Assembly (NCBI RefSeq): GCF_029227915.1
Contig: NC_079882.1
Location: forward strand, 3,286,001 to 3,350,000
Source of the DNA: Hydractinia symbiolongicarpus
Taxonomy: Eukaryota; Cnidaria; Hydrozoa; Anthoathecata; Hydractiniidae
Direction of reading: 5' to 3'
DNA: 64,000 nt
The position numbers were made by a program, and so were the translations under genes. The first letter of the stretch is position 1, and every line of letters begins with the position of its first letter. Shown here piece by piece: positions 1 to 10,859 of this stretch. The notes beneath the pieces are model-generated. The model saw nothing but the letters and a program-made list of their open reading frames with translations. It had not been told where the DNA came from and did no database searches.

Positions 1-686
1 ATTAACACCTTTGCACGGCATACTCATGACATCATGCATAATTAGTGAATCTTCTTAGTCCAAATTCTAAAGAACCAATCAAGAATTTTTTAAAAAAAAT
101 ATTCGAATTCCTAGACAACCTTTTAAGCTCTTTCATATGAGCTCAACTTGATTTTTCACGGGAGGTAACCTCGTCATAAAGTCCCGCAGGGTCTTAGAGA
201 ATTCAAAGCTTCAATTTAGTTTCAAAACACCCGGGAAACTCACTTGAAAACAGATTAATTAGTAATTCGATATCAATTTTCTTCTATACATAGGGAGGCA
301 GGGAAGGGGTTTATTTCCCTAGTTAATAAAAGAAAAGTCCTCGATTCACGCCCTAACCCTCACGATCTAACCCTTAAACCTACAAACACAAAACGGACTT
401 TCCATCACTAGTAGTTTTGCGACGCCAAAAAGGAAAGCAGTTGTCAATATACGCAGCAAATATAATTTTTCACTGCTCGCAATCATACCTCAAGTTTTCA
501 CATTGTGCATATTACCTAGTGGGCATTTAAAAAATGAACATGCCTTATTGATCTTTCGCAAAACTCACTTGACGAATACATACATATTCGTGTATTGGTA
601 ACATGTGAAAATTAATACTGACATGTTTCCTGGCAACAGAAACCTTACCAAACAGGTTTCTCTGCAAATAAAGAGTTGTCATCGTC
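1..686. other. Upstream non-coding stretch
   Basis: No convincing coding exon, RNA gene or repeat is seen here. It is the 5' flank of the FKRP-like gene and should hold its promoter, but no specific site could be named. Confidence 0.4.
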
Positions 687-2543
687 ATGTCAAAGAAATG
701 GATGCGCTTCTTTAAAATAACAACACTATTTATGCTGGTCTTGTACGTAACAGCGAAGTTTAGTGGGTTCTTCAGTATATTATCCAAAAGTTGTGGTAAT
801 TCGGTGAATCGTCGCTCATTCGAACTCGATGAAAAAGAAATTTGTTTGAACATACGTGAGGAAATGTTTTTAGGGAGGTTAGAATCCTTCTCAACACAAC
901 TCTTGTTGCTGAAATTGTCATCGAAGGACCAAGACATAGATTTGATAGACGAATCTTATGAGGAGGTTCAAAACCTCATTCACCAGATCAAAAAGAAAAG
1001 GGTGTCATCCGAAGTGACGAAAAAGACTACAGCTACACCAACTAGAAAAACAACCACAACAACGCAAGCAACTGGAAATTCTCAGCAGGAGACCATGTAC
1101 AGCTGTGGCGAATATTATAACGGTAGTATGTATGGTTATCCCCGTTATAAAACGGGTTTTGTTCGGGAAAAATGCAAGAGACCACAGCTTCATGAGTCTG
1201 TTACACTTATCCTGGATCGACCACGATATTCCAAAACTTTAGTTATGTCGCTTAAAAAGATAACTTTGCCGATGTATATTTTAATGGATGAAAAATCAGA
1301 AAGTGGTGCCTTTTCAAAGAACTTACCCAGTTCAGTAAAAATAATATATTTTTCAAATAAAACAAACTATATTGGAATGATCTTGAACTCGATTTTACAT
1401 GAAGTTGCGACTCCATATGTCTTGATAACCCCGTTTCTCGGAGAGTTTGATAAAAAAACAGTAGATATTGAGCGTCTTGTTCATGTGCAAGAAATATCAA
1501 AAGCTGATATTGTCGGTGCTGCTAGCAAGGATATTGATACTGGAGAATGGGACAGAAGTTGCTATCAAACTATGTTAAAATTGTATACCTTAAAGTACAC
1601 CAAGGGTTACCGAGTCTCAGAACATGAATGCCTTCGTTGTAACTTTGTTTCCAGTCCTTTCCTCTCAAAAAAGAAATTTTTAGTTGCAATAAAATTCAAT
1701 TCAAAATTAACTCACGGTATTTATGAAGATTTCTTTTTGCGTATCAACCAATCGAGACATAAAATACTGGTTTGCCCCGATGTAATGTTCTACACATACC
1801 AACCAACCGTGTTTGATTATCAATTAAAGTATTTTGCAAGAATAAGAGATATTAAAAAGATTGTATATAGCGATGGTTCCGTAAAATGGTATGGCTGCCG
1901 AAAAGGATATCCGCACGCGTCAAAGAAAAAATGCACCTTTCAAAAAGGTATGGCAGTTCCTCCCTGTTGCTTGGAGAACCTGAAGGATGCGTTAAATTTC
2001 GTTTTCGATCAGTGTTACCAGTTCAACATCACATGTGAATTACAAGAAGGATCAGTGTTGGGAGCTGTGAAGTTTGGAGGTATATTGCCATGGGAACGTG
2101 ACGCAGATGTATCGGTATTATCAAAAGATTTTTATTCATTTCAAAACCTCTCCTTCGTCTTTCAAAAGGCAGGATACGAAGTAGTTATTCATGAAAACAC
2201 TACCTGTTGCACACAAGATGGCCGTGTTAAAGGCGGAGTGCTACATATTCGAGCTCATGGATGGAGTGTTCAAGTATTTGGTCAAGATGACCTACACAAC
2301 TTAGGCGTGAGAACAAGCATACAAACATTAAAGCATTGGTTTCTTCCCGAAAACCCGGGGTTATATGTCCGGAATCGATATGGTTACAGTGTTTATAAGC
2401 ACGCTGAGCACTGGATGACTGTCAACCATGAAAGTGGGTGGGAACCTTATGTAGGAGGGAAGTTTTCATCGTGTCCAAAGCCTGGACATCACGGATGTTT
2501 AGATAGATTTACAGCAGATGGAGATTTACCATTTTTTGTCTGA
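687..2543 (+). CDS. FKRP/LicD-type phosphotransferase, type II membrane protein
   Basis: An intronless 618-residue frame. Residues about 8-32 form one hydrophobic segment behind a short basic start, as in a Golgi type II anchor. A Thr-rich mucin-like stalk follows (about 112-130), then a stem region with a GT-A-like look, then a LicD nucleotidyltransferase-type domain from about residue 410. Its core GSVLGAVKFGGILPWERDAD carries the acidic pair D472/D474 expected to bind the metal-nucleotide. A C...C...CC pattern just before it (YGC, KKC, PPCC) resembles the zinc loop of human FKRP. FKRP adds ribitol-5-phosphate to alpha-dystroglycan glycans from CDP-ribitol; the exact sugar here is not known. 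At 618 residues it is longer than human FKRP (about 495), partly through the stalk. It is the only large intronless gene besides the rhodanese gene. LicD-family assignment is firm; FKRP orthology is likely, not proven. Confidence 0.83.
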   Translation: MSKKWMRFFKITTLFMLVLYVTAKFSGFFSILSKSCGNSVNRRSFELDEKEICLNIREEMFLGRLESFSTQLLLLKLSSKDQDIDLIDESYEEVQNLIHQIKKKRVSSEVTKKTTATPTRKTTTTTQATGNSQQETMYSCGEYYNGSMYGYPRYKTGFVREKCKRPQLHESVTLILDRPRYSKTLVMSLKKITLPMYILMDEKSESGAFSKNLPSSVKIIYFSNKTNYIGMILNSILHEVATPYVLITPFLGEFDKKTVDIERLVHVQEISKADIVGAASKDIDTGEWDRSCYQTMLKLYTLKYTKGYRVSEHECLRCNFVSSPFLSKKKFLVAIKFNSKLTHGIYEDFFLRINQSRHKILVCPDVMFYTYQPTVFDYQLKYFARIRDIKKIVYSDGSVKWYGCRKGYPHASKKKCTFQKGMAVPPCCLENLKDALNFVFDQCYQFNITCELQEGSVLGAVKFGGILPWERDADVSVLSKDFYSFQNLSFVFQKAGYEVVIHENTTCCTQDGRVKGGVLHIRAHGWSVQVFGQDDLHNLGVRTSIQTLKHWFLPENPGLYVRNRYGYSVYKHAEHWMTVNHESGWEPYVGGKFSSCPKPGHHGCLDRFTADGDLPFFV

Positions 2544-2837
2544 CATGCTACATCTTATGTAAGACCTTTGTTAAACTTGGTCACTTTTCACGTGACGCAG
2601 ATTTCATTATCATTTTTGTGGGTTTTTTAATACGCTCAATTACTTCATGAACGTGCTAGTCTATATTCAATATTGTTATCTTTTAATAACCTCGTTCCCA
2701 GAGCCTGTTGTCTCTTTTATATCGTAACGGCGGGATGACCTGGGCAGGGTTGATCTTTTTAAGGTTCCTTTTAAGTGCAATCCCTTCCCAGGGCATTTTG
2801 CCTTCATGATATATAAATACGGCGTTTTTATCAAGTC

Positions 2838-2898
2838 ACCAAAAAACGACAGGTTCCTGTGGTGAGGGGTGAAAAAAGTGAGAAAAAAAAAGTTCCGA
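2838..2898 (+). repeat. Short dispersed repeat, copy 1
   Basis: Shares about 60 bases with 3435-3497: AGTCACCAAAAA, then GACAGGTTCCTGTGGTGAGG, then GTGAAAA and a purine run. Class unknown. Confidence 0.6.
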
Positions 2899-3434
2899 AA
2901 AAGACTAACTAGTAATTTTTTATTCTTTTACTTCGTACAATGAAAATATTTTAGGCTGCAATTTTTGTACGACGAATATTTTACACATTTTACGAATTAT
3001 TTACCCTATCTGAGACAATTTGACACATATGCACTGGTGGAACTCTTTGTCTATTTTTAAGGATTTTAAAGTGTACCCCACCCATGGTTACGCATTTGAA
3101 TTGAAAGAGCGAGCAGTATTAGAAACGCACTTATTAAAAAGCACTAAGGCTGGTTTTCGTTACAACAGTTTCGCTACATTTCCGCTCGAGCAGAGCAAAT
3201 TCACGAGCTTTTTACCCAAGCATGCGCAATGAATTGAAAGTATCGTCGACTCAACGTAGCTAATAACAAGCTTTAGAGTTATTTTTTAAAAAAGTAAAAC
3301 TTGTTCGAATTCTTCAGTGCATATTTTTTCTATTGAGTTTTCCGACAATAAAATTCAAGGAAATGTAAGCAATTACGCAGAAAAACAGTGCCTTAAGAAC
3401 ACATTCTCGATCCCAGAGCTCTTTGAGATTAGAC

Positions 3435-3497
3435 AAGTCACCAAAAAGATGACAGGTTGCTGTGGTGAGGGGTGAAAAGGGAGAAAAAAGTTGCGAC
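3435..3497 (+). repeat. Short dispersed repeat, copy 2
   Basis: Same unit as 2838-2898 with a two-base insertion and a few substitutions. Direct orientation, about 600 bp apart. No open frame. Confidence 0.6.
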
Positions 3498-5025
3498 ATA
3501 GAGCTCTGAGGACGAGAATGTTAAGAACACTTTTTTGCCATTTCTTTGTTTATATTTTTAACTTTTATACCATGAAGCATCAGCATCATTTCAACCAATA
3601 AGAAATAGTAAAAAAAAAAAATTGGTACCTAGAATTAGAAACCTGTTTCTTTAAGACGGTTTATGGAGCTGGTACATGTGTGCTTCCTAAAGTCTGTTGT
3701 GAGTCGCATGCAAGCAACCTTGTCTTCGTTAGAGCTGCGTTTCGGGAACTAAGTCTTTTTCGGCAAATTACGTGCGTGAGCTGCAAAAGGCGCGTTTTAG
3801 TTAATTCTTAGTTCTCACTTAACATTAGGGTTAACGACAGAATTAATCTACTGGAGGAAAAGCAAACGGAATTTGAAATAACGATTGATGAATTTAAAAC
3901 AAGTATAAGAAAATATATATCTATACCTATCTTGTAAAAAGAACTAAGAACTTCTAAAGTAACAGAAAAAATTGCGAGCGAACTCTTCGATAAACAAAAG
4001 AAGGACAGCATAGAAATTCAGTTGAAGACTCGTGGACCTTAAAAGTAAAGGAAACAAATCGCTATTTTGAGTTTTGTCAGCAATGAATGAGGAAGTTATT
4101 ACAACTAGGAAACTGAAATCGGCTCACGAAAACCTGGAGCAAACGTAAATATGTTCAGCCAATGCGAATATAAAAAAGATAACGACTGCCAGAAGGAGGT
4201 TGGGGATGAAGAAAAACATTTACTTAAATATTTGATTGTTCAGTTCTCTGGAATAGTTACTTTTGTGTCGATTCACATCAAATCTCTTAAAAAAAGAAAT
4301 GTACCAAAGAAGACCAGACAAATCAAAATATAGGTTTTGCTCAGAATAAAGTTGTTTAATAAAAATTCCACGTCGAACTAATTTGACTCGCTGTAACACG
4401 TTACTACTGGATACTAACGAACTTTTGAGAGATGAGGAGGTAGCACTTTGTGTTGCTATAAACTTGTTGGTGTGTAACTCTTAGCATGTAGCCGCGATAC
4501 ATTTTTTTGTTATGTTTTGTTAGGTTTTTTAGCTGAATTTTTATTTTTCTAAATAAATTCGTATTCCTGGTGTAGTGACCATTATATATAGGTTGAGATT
4601 AAACTAAATTTATATATTTGAAAAAAAGAAAAAAATTCTCAAGCTAGCTAGGCTTAGCGTAAAGTGAAGAACATGAAGGACTTCTATAGTTAGCTAACTA
4701 GGCATAAATCATTTATTAAAAGAACAATTTCTTGTAATTTTTTTTGTTAATTTTTTTATTTTTTGTTTACAAACATTAATATCTAGCTGCATTCTTGACA
4801 CCAGAGCCCCTTGAGATGAACGAGGTTTTAATTTCAAAGAGCTCTAGGGACAATAATGACCTAGCTGAGTTTTTTTTGCAGGAATATTATGGTTGTAGCC
4901 ACTAGCTATTTTCTATTACAGAAACAAAGAATGTTTAAAGAATGAAATCCTCCATTGAGATCAACGTGTTTCTTTCTAGCTTTCTCCCAACCAATACTTC
5001 TAATATTAAAGTCTGGGTTTAGCTA

Positions 5026-5356
5026 TCTCTTTAATAATAGCCGCATTTTGTCTGTGTGTCCGCGAGAGCCGCGTCCCGTAACGGAATCACGAAATTCTCA
5101 TAATGCGCACCAATACCAAATGCGATATATTTTTTGTCCACTTTGTTGCGACGGGTGAATTTAAAGGACGGGCGAACCCGTGGATTTTTTTAATAATAGC
5201 TGTCGTCTGTCTGTCTCTGCGCGGACCCCCCGCTGAGTTAGAAAATCGTGCTACGGAAACACGAATATCAAATGCGATATATTTTATCCACTTTGTTGCC
5301 ATGGGTAATTATAAAGGACGGGCGAACCCGTGGATTTTTCCACGGGCAACGACTAG
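5026..5356 (+). mobile_element. Helitron-like non-autonomous element, tandem dimer
   Basis: Begins 5'-TCTCTTTAATAATAGCCG after a host A. It ends in a hairpin (CCCGTGGA/TCCACGGG) followed a few bases later by CTAG and a host T. TC...hairpin...CTRR inserted between A and T is the Helitron signature. Two units sit head to tail: the first stops inside its hairpin near 5190 and the second restarts at TAATAATAGC. Related copies lie at 24056-24200, 24202-24399, 28869-29041, with a 5' fragment near 53697-53753. No Rep/helicase frame is present, so the element is non-autonomous. Class assignment is inference from the ends. Confidence 0.6.
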
Positions 5357-7250
5357 TACCTTTATAATACCTTTGAAAAAAAGACAAGACGCCTGCACAA
5401 AATAAATCGTTTAGATCATATTAAATATTATAATTTGCAGACCAAAGTCGTGAATTTATAGTTAAACGTGATTCAAAACGACAATATTCTTCACAAACAA
5501 TATTATAAAGAGAAATTTTTAACCCGCATGAAAAAAGGAAAAAAATCACGGAAAAATAGCTCGATTGCTGGTAAATATTTTTAACTTACCAACTAACAAC
5601 TCACAACTCGCAATTCATTCAACTCACGACTGAAAGATTTCCTAGACTCCGTCAACATAGTCGAGGCCTACTCTGCAGAAATTGCAATTTGTACCCACCA
5701 GATTGACTAAAAATGCAGGCCAGATTTTATAATTTTAGTATAAAAAAATGCAAATACGCCAATGAATATGAAGAAACAACAACCTATTCCTATTCTAAAC
5801 ATGGAGGTAACAATAAAGATATTTCTGTTTTCTACTTCCAGTTCTAAAGTAGATCTCATGTTTGCCGCCGCCCCTTATTCAATACGCCCCTGGTCTTAAT
5901 TCCGGTATTCGCACCTTACGTGATCTGCAAGAAAATTGAACTGCAAACGAGTGTGCAGACCAGTCGTTTCTACATTTCAGCATTTTGGCGCCTTTTTTAT
6001 TTCTGTGATGGCGCGCAAGTAGTTTTCGCGCTTTCAGCATGCAGAAGGTTCTTATTTCGCAATGTTTAATGGTAGCTCAAAACGTGGAACAATGAATCAT
6101 AAACTTTCCGTTTCGGATTTCTAAAAAAAACACAATAAATATTTTAATAATTAATGTTCCAACTCATTGTTCAATAGCGAATTCGCTTTTGTATTCTAAC
6201 ATGACATTGTAAACAAACCAATTAGGACTCTCTAGAAGTTATTATTATTATTATGAATATTTATACAGGATAGAGCCTCTTTAGTGTACTGTTAGCAATT
6301 TGGGTCCTGTGTTCTACCCAAGTTCCCTCACATGGCATGGGTTAACCCGTAGCTGTGGCTAAGACACTTGTTAAACATGCACACGCGCTGTGGACCGAGC
6401 AACGGACCTTGTGATAATCAAGCGCGCTCCATAACCGCAACGCTACGCGACACTTATATAGTTTTACAACTTATATATAATTTTTTTACTATCTGAAACT
6501 TTCAATTCGTTTCATTTTTTGTCTCTAGGTTAAAATTTATAAATTTCAACCTTGCACGTCTTTCAATCCAACTGCTTTTGGATTTTTACACATTTACTTT
6601 TGACCTAGCTTACAGCGTTATCCAAAATCGCGGATTGATTTATGAAACTGCTTTGCAACTATATCGATATTTTCTTGTTGTAAAGTGGGTACAAAGCAAA
6701 AAAATGAAAAAAAAGGGAAACCTAATCTCCAGGCTTTTTGCTTTTAGCTAAAGGCGAGGTATGGGTATAAAACTTTCGAAACTAAAATAAGTTAATGTAA
6801 AATTTTTAATATGTGCGCGGGATTTGCGGAATGTGAACATTTTAACCGGTTCGTAACCTTTAACAACAAAACCTTTGAATATAACAAATTGTAGTATAGC
6901 CCTAGACAAAGTATTCTTGCTGTGTTTTTTTAATTATACTCAAAAAGAACAAAAAGTATTTGGTGGCAAACAAACTACACCAGATTGTGATTTTGGCGGG
7001 TAAAGTTCATTAGATCGATCGAGTAGTCTGGTTTTGAATCTATTGTTCATAAATAGGGTCCAGACTTTTTTTTACAACTTATATATACAGTGGTTTAGAG
7101 AACGTACTTATTTCTACTTTTTTAAACTTCGTGGAAAGTTATATTAACATTTGAACTAATTTGGTGAGTTAGCACGGTTTTGCTATTATGGATTTTGTTT
7201 TTATAGACTGATGCAAATATGTTATTCATGTATGTTACTTATCTTTTTAG
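5357..7250. other. Intergenic stretch, SINE-like fragment
   Basis: No gene supported. 6240-6254 is a short TTA repeat. 6290-6440 shares CCCTCACATGGC..GGGTTAACCC with the tRNA-headed SINE at 36112-36388 and is probably a diverged copy. The 3' end should contain the promoter and 5'UTR exon of the small gene at 7276. Confidence 0.4.
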
Positions 7251-7275
7251 TTTCAACTTACTCAACTAAATCATA

Positions 7276-7561
7276 ATGAGTGACGTTCCAGTATCAAACG
7301 TTGAAAAAGTCGAGAAAACCCCAAAAACAGGAGAATCAGCCAAAGGAAACGGTCCAGCTAAAGAAGGTATGTAAAATGTGAGAAAAAAAGTATTCCTAAG
7401 TTCATTTATATTTAGCTAGACATACAAGTATTAATGTTTCGTCAAAGATGTATTTTTATTTCTTCTCTGTTCCGACCCCGAAGAATCCTGCTGTTATTTT
7501 AATCTTTTTATTTTTAGGTACCACGGAAGGAAAGGAAGCTCCTACTGCAGAAACAAAGTAA
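7276..7561 (+). CDS. 44-residue small charged protein, two coding exons
   Basis: Coding exons 7276-7366 and 7518-7561, with a 151-bp phase-1 intron (GTATGT...TTTTTAG). A likely 5'UTR acceptor ends at 7250. The product starts MSDVPVSNVEKVEKTPKTG and ends APTAETK: very rich in K, E, T, G and A, no hydrophobic core, probably disordered. Length and the MSD start recall beta-thymosins, but the actin-binding LKKTET motif is absent, so I do not assign that family. Support is the clean splice pair, frame continuity, and a polyadenylation signal at 7567-7572 only six bases after the stop. It could also be the visible end of a longer alternatively spliced gene. Confidence 0.6.
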
Positions 7562-7566
7562 ATGTA

Positions 7567-7572
7567 AATAAA
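7567..7572 (+). terminator. AATAAA polyadenylation signal of the small gene
   Basis: Canonical hexamer just after the stop codon; T-rich sequence follows at about 7615-7640. Confidence 0.55.
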
Positions 7573-7922
7573 AAATTTGAAGCAACAAAAAGAATGTAAA
7601 TTTTGTAAATCAAGTCTTTTTTTCTCCCATTTTTTTTTACTGCACCTTCTAGATTCTTAATCAAAATGACGCAAAACCAAAACAGGACATCAAGAGAATT
7701 TTAGCGCCAAATTTTATTTAGTAAGAAATGTCGCATAAATCGAATAGGAGGAGTCTAATTTTAACCTTGAACGAAAAATACTTTCTTCAAGTTTTAGCCC
7801 ATTCCGCATTAACGCCTTCTTGCGCATTTATGCTCAAAATAAGCTAATAATTTTGAATGAATACCCTTGTTACCTTCCCCCAGTGGCTTCATCACACAGC
7901 TTATTTCCTGCATTTGCTATAA

Positions 7923-8584
7923 AGACGGGCGCAAATGCGTCAAACTATTCATCAAACTGCGATAGTTTGATGAAATCGAATTTTCCATTTGCGTCAACTC
8001 GTCAAACACGTTTTTTATCAAAACATTCGAAATAATTTCAAAATGGCGGCTGATATGAGTTCGATGAGTTCAGAAGTTTCTTCATCTGTCCAATCTTTGG
8101 CGGCCTTGGCGTTATCAACTTTTAACTTTAGTTCTTTTTTGTTTTTAGCAGCCGTTTTCTTCTTCTCTCTCTTTTTTTTGGGAAACAAATCGCCATTTTT
8201 GATCTCTGTTTCACTTTTTTTTGTCTTGTTCAACGTTCAATGAATGACCGAATGAGCATATGTTTTTTTGTTTTGGAATATCAAAAGCAGTATTCGAATG
8301 TCGAAAATTCTCGAAAGAGCCTCCACTGTTGATGTTTTTCACTCATCGCGGATTTTAAAAATGACTGATGAAATTCGACACAAATGCGTCAAACAGCCAC
8401 CAAACAGCAAAACTCGGTTTGATGAATTTTGTTTGATGAAAAGTTCGATCGCGATCAAACTTCATCAAACTCATTTTTTCGAAAAAATCGTGTTTGATGG
8501 TTCAACTCAAATGCATCAAAATTTTCATCAAACTCGCTAGTTTGATGGAGTTTGATGAAAAGTTTGACGCATTTGCGCACACCT
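7923..8584. mobile_element. PIF/Harbinger-like element carrying a Myb/SANT-like frame
   Basis: Inverted ends share GCGCAAATGCGTCAAACT with TTCATCAAACT just inside, followed by many CATCAAACT/AGTTTGATG sub-repeats. A TAA lies immediately outside both ends (7920-7922 and 8585-8587), a 3-bp target duplication as expected for PIF/Harbinger. The only frame inside is a short Myb/SANT-like protein on the minus strand. Harbinger elements normally encode both a transposase and a Myb-like protein, and here no transposase is present. The 662-bp length marks a deletion derivative. Confidence 0.65.
8018..8233 (-). pseudogene. Myb/SANT-like fragment inside the Harbinger-like element
   Basis: A 71-residue frame: a lysine-rich N-terminus, then KDWTDEETSELIELI, which matches the first helix of Myb/SANT-like (trihelix/MADF-type) DNA-binding domains. 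It stops after this helix, so the domain is truncated. Probably a remnant of the element's Myb-like accessory protein, which normally binds the element ends and helps import the transposase. Confidence 0.5.
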
Positions 8585-8839
8585 TAAGGCAACCTCGTGC
8601 CTAATTCCTCGGTTTTTGATATACTTAACAGCATAAGAAGCGTTTTTAGGTCTTAAATTACAACAACACAATAAATCTGACTTCTAGTGGATATACGCCC
8701 AACAATAGGTCGAAAAACATTTTTCTAACATAACAAGTTTTTCCATGTTATAAATATTAAATTTGTAAAGTATTCAGTCTTTTACTTTCTTCAATAAAAA
8801 ATAACTTAATTAACTTACTTACAATCACATGGTCTTTAA

Positions 8840-9418
8840 GGCCAGTATCCACACGCGGAAAACGTTCCGCGGACCGGACCGGATAACGATAAAAATCTGT
8901 TCCAGTCTGTTCCGAAAATTTGTTTCTGCGTCTACGACAATAAGAACAGTATGGATGAAAACCATGTGTGTTTTCTAGTTCTTCTAATTAAAAAACGTCA
9001 ACTGCTAGTAACACATAAGAGTAAACATAGGATGTGGGTAAGGAAAATATTTTTGGAAAGAAAGGCAAAAGAAGAATATCAAGAATAATTCAAGAACTTA
9101 GGATCCATGATCATGATTTTTTTTACAAACAGTTTGGTATGTCTCCAGCATGATACGAAGAAGTTCTCAACCTCATAGCCCCACTTATAACAAAATCTGC
9201 TACAGCAGCCCGTGAGCCCTAAGGTTCTTCTGGAAGGTTTTGTATTACACTAAGATTTGTGTATTACACTAAGATTCTTATTAACTGGTGATTCTCACGT
9301 TACAATTTTGTTTGTTGCTGCGCCAATTTTGATTTGAGCATGCTGGTGGTTTGTTGATCTCACGTGATTATTTTATGTAGATTGTTATTGGTCAAAAATG
9401 CTAGTGCGGATTTTGGCC
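8840..9418 (+). mobile_element. PIF/Harbinger element remnant with TTTAA target duplication
   Basis: Starts GGCCAGTATCC and ends GGATTTTGGCC, with TTTAA directly flanking both ends (8835-8839 and 9419-9423). The interior reads as the N-terminal part of a Harbinger transposase in shifted frames. At 579 bp it is an internally deleted copy. Its ends differ from the 7923-8584 element, so the two belong to different subfamilies lying about 250 bp apart. Confidence 0.7.
8950..9225 (+). pseudogene. Harbinger transposase N-terminal fragment (broken)
   Basis: Read in two frames, the sequence gives RMWVRKIFLERKAKEEYQ and then FFYKQFGMSPA, a stop, and YEEVLNLIAPLITK. These match the typical 'W-V-R-x-I/-F-x-x-R...Y.RxFRMSP..F..LL..V.P.I.K' start of PIF/Harbinger transposases. 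It is broken by stops and a frameshift and lacks the catalytic DDE region. Confidence 0.6.
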
Positions 9419-9656
9419 TTTAAGCTCCTTATCCAAAATCAGCTGTAACAACCCAAAGAATATTTGTGAAGCAATGTTTGTGAGCCAAATTTGTGAATCA
9501 CCCCCGTGAAGCAAATTATATTTGGGGAATTAAGACTGACGGTATTGGCTCGCCACATTCTCATTAAGATGAGGGACGCAAATTCTAACGCAGAGGGCAC
9601 AGAGGCAACCTTTCCGTGCGAGATTAAGAGATAAAGTGCCTTAGGGACACACCTTC

Positions 9657-9712
9657 GTGCCCAGGGCTCCTCTATCCGCATATAATAAGGGTAAAGGAGC
9701 CCTGGGGACGAG
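9657..9712. repeat. Hairpin repeat around CAGGGCTCCT / AGGAGCCCTGG
   Basis: An inverted repeat with arms CAGGGCTCCT and AGGAGCCCTG separated by about 25 bases. The outer GGGGACGAG motif recurs near 23330 (CCTGGGGACAAG) and, inverted, near 2692. Looks like a foldback or MITE-type repeat; class unknown. Confidence 0.45.
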
Positions 9713-9985
9713 GTTACTGGTGCAGAGGTTGGCTTGGGACGCTCTTTCTGAAACTAAACACTATTTTAACCTTACTGGTATTTTTTTCTTCGCGAATTAC
9801 AGGATGACACAAAACATAATGACAATTCTCTACGCTACTCCTCTATTATTCCTAGTTCCCTTTGCTCAATAAAAATGTCGTCATACTTTTTTAACAACTC
9901 CGGGTTATTTTTTAACCGTGTATGTAAATTCTCTAAACGTTTTTTACACAACTTTTAATTGTCAGGCAAAATTCGACGATCGTCC

Positions 9986-10859
9986 TTAAAAGGCAACTTT
10001 AGTCTCATACCTATGTTCTTCGTTTTTTTTAGATATTATTACTACAATATCTTCTAAAACAGACCTTTCGTTCTCAGCAATTCCCAGCGTCTTTAAATCC
10101 CAAAACTTATGCAAAGAGTTTTCTAAATCTCCCTTCCTGAATCCATTTGACTTTATAAACAAAACATGACTCGATGTCCCATAAACAACACTTGAAATAA
10201 TTCTTAAACATTTATCCTCCCTGGGAATGGGCCCATTCAAGAGCCATCCGAATTCGGATTCTACTGCTATGGGTTCCCTAGCCTTACCAGTTCTTATATT
10301 GCTTGTTACTAGGAACCAATAAATATCCGAACCTATTAATAAACCGATTTCATTGCTAATGCTTAAGTCAGCAAGCTGCAAATCTTTTAAAAATTCGTAT
10401 TTTTCTTTCGCACATTTAACAGATCGGTTTTTATGGGTAAACAAATAATATTTGTATATAAAGCTTCAACCTTAAAATCTTCTCCCCTCCCCTTCAAATG
10501 AACAGAAACCTTATCTAAATTTTCGTTTTTTTTTCGCGTCCACTGGTGTCAAAGAACTTTTAACTTAACATAACTTTTTTGATCCCTGGTCGAAAAGAGC
10601 CTTCACTTTGACAAACTTTTTTGTCAAAGGGTTTTCTACAAAAACTTCGGCAGTTTGTAATAAAACAAAATTGTTCTTTTGAATAATTTGACAACGCCTT
10701 TTTATCGTCGTTGAAATCCTTATTTTGTTTCTCCAAGGTTAGAAATTGGAGACAAATTTTGAATTTTTGCTTTCTTTGATCGTAGTAAAATTGTAACAAA
10801 TTCTTGCTCGAAGTTCTTTCCTTCACTTTCTCAACTTTTTTCTTAATATAATAAAACAA
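9986..10859 (-). pseudogene. BEL/Pao retrotransposon protease-region fragment
   Basis: Read on the minus strand, the upstream part contains a DUF1758-type peptidase segment with FDQGS, the signature aspartic-protease motif of Pao elements. The downstream part (about 10444-9986) gives LIGSDIYWFLV, GWLLNGPIP and HKFWDLKTLGI, typical of the region between the protease and reverse transcriptase of BEL/Pao pol. The two parts are separated by stops and frameshifts. No reverse transcriptase, integrase or LTR is visible, so it is an old 5'-pol fragment. Confidence 0.7.

Larger units (their letters stand above)
2544..5025. other. Intergenic stretch with short repeats
   Basis: No supported gene. It holds the 3' flank of the FKRP-like gene, a diverged repeat pair (2838-2898 and 3435-3497) and low-complexity AT runs. 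Around 3830-4010 a broken frame looks faintly like a coiled-coil LINE ORF1, too decayed to call. Confidence 0.4.

Noticed and set aside
3808-4340. Coiled-coil-like broken frames resembling LINE ORF1
   Set aside because: Too many stops and only weak similarity of character; cannot be assigned.
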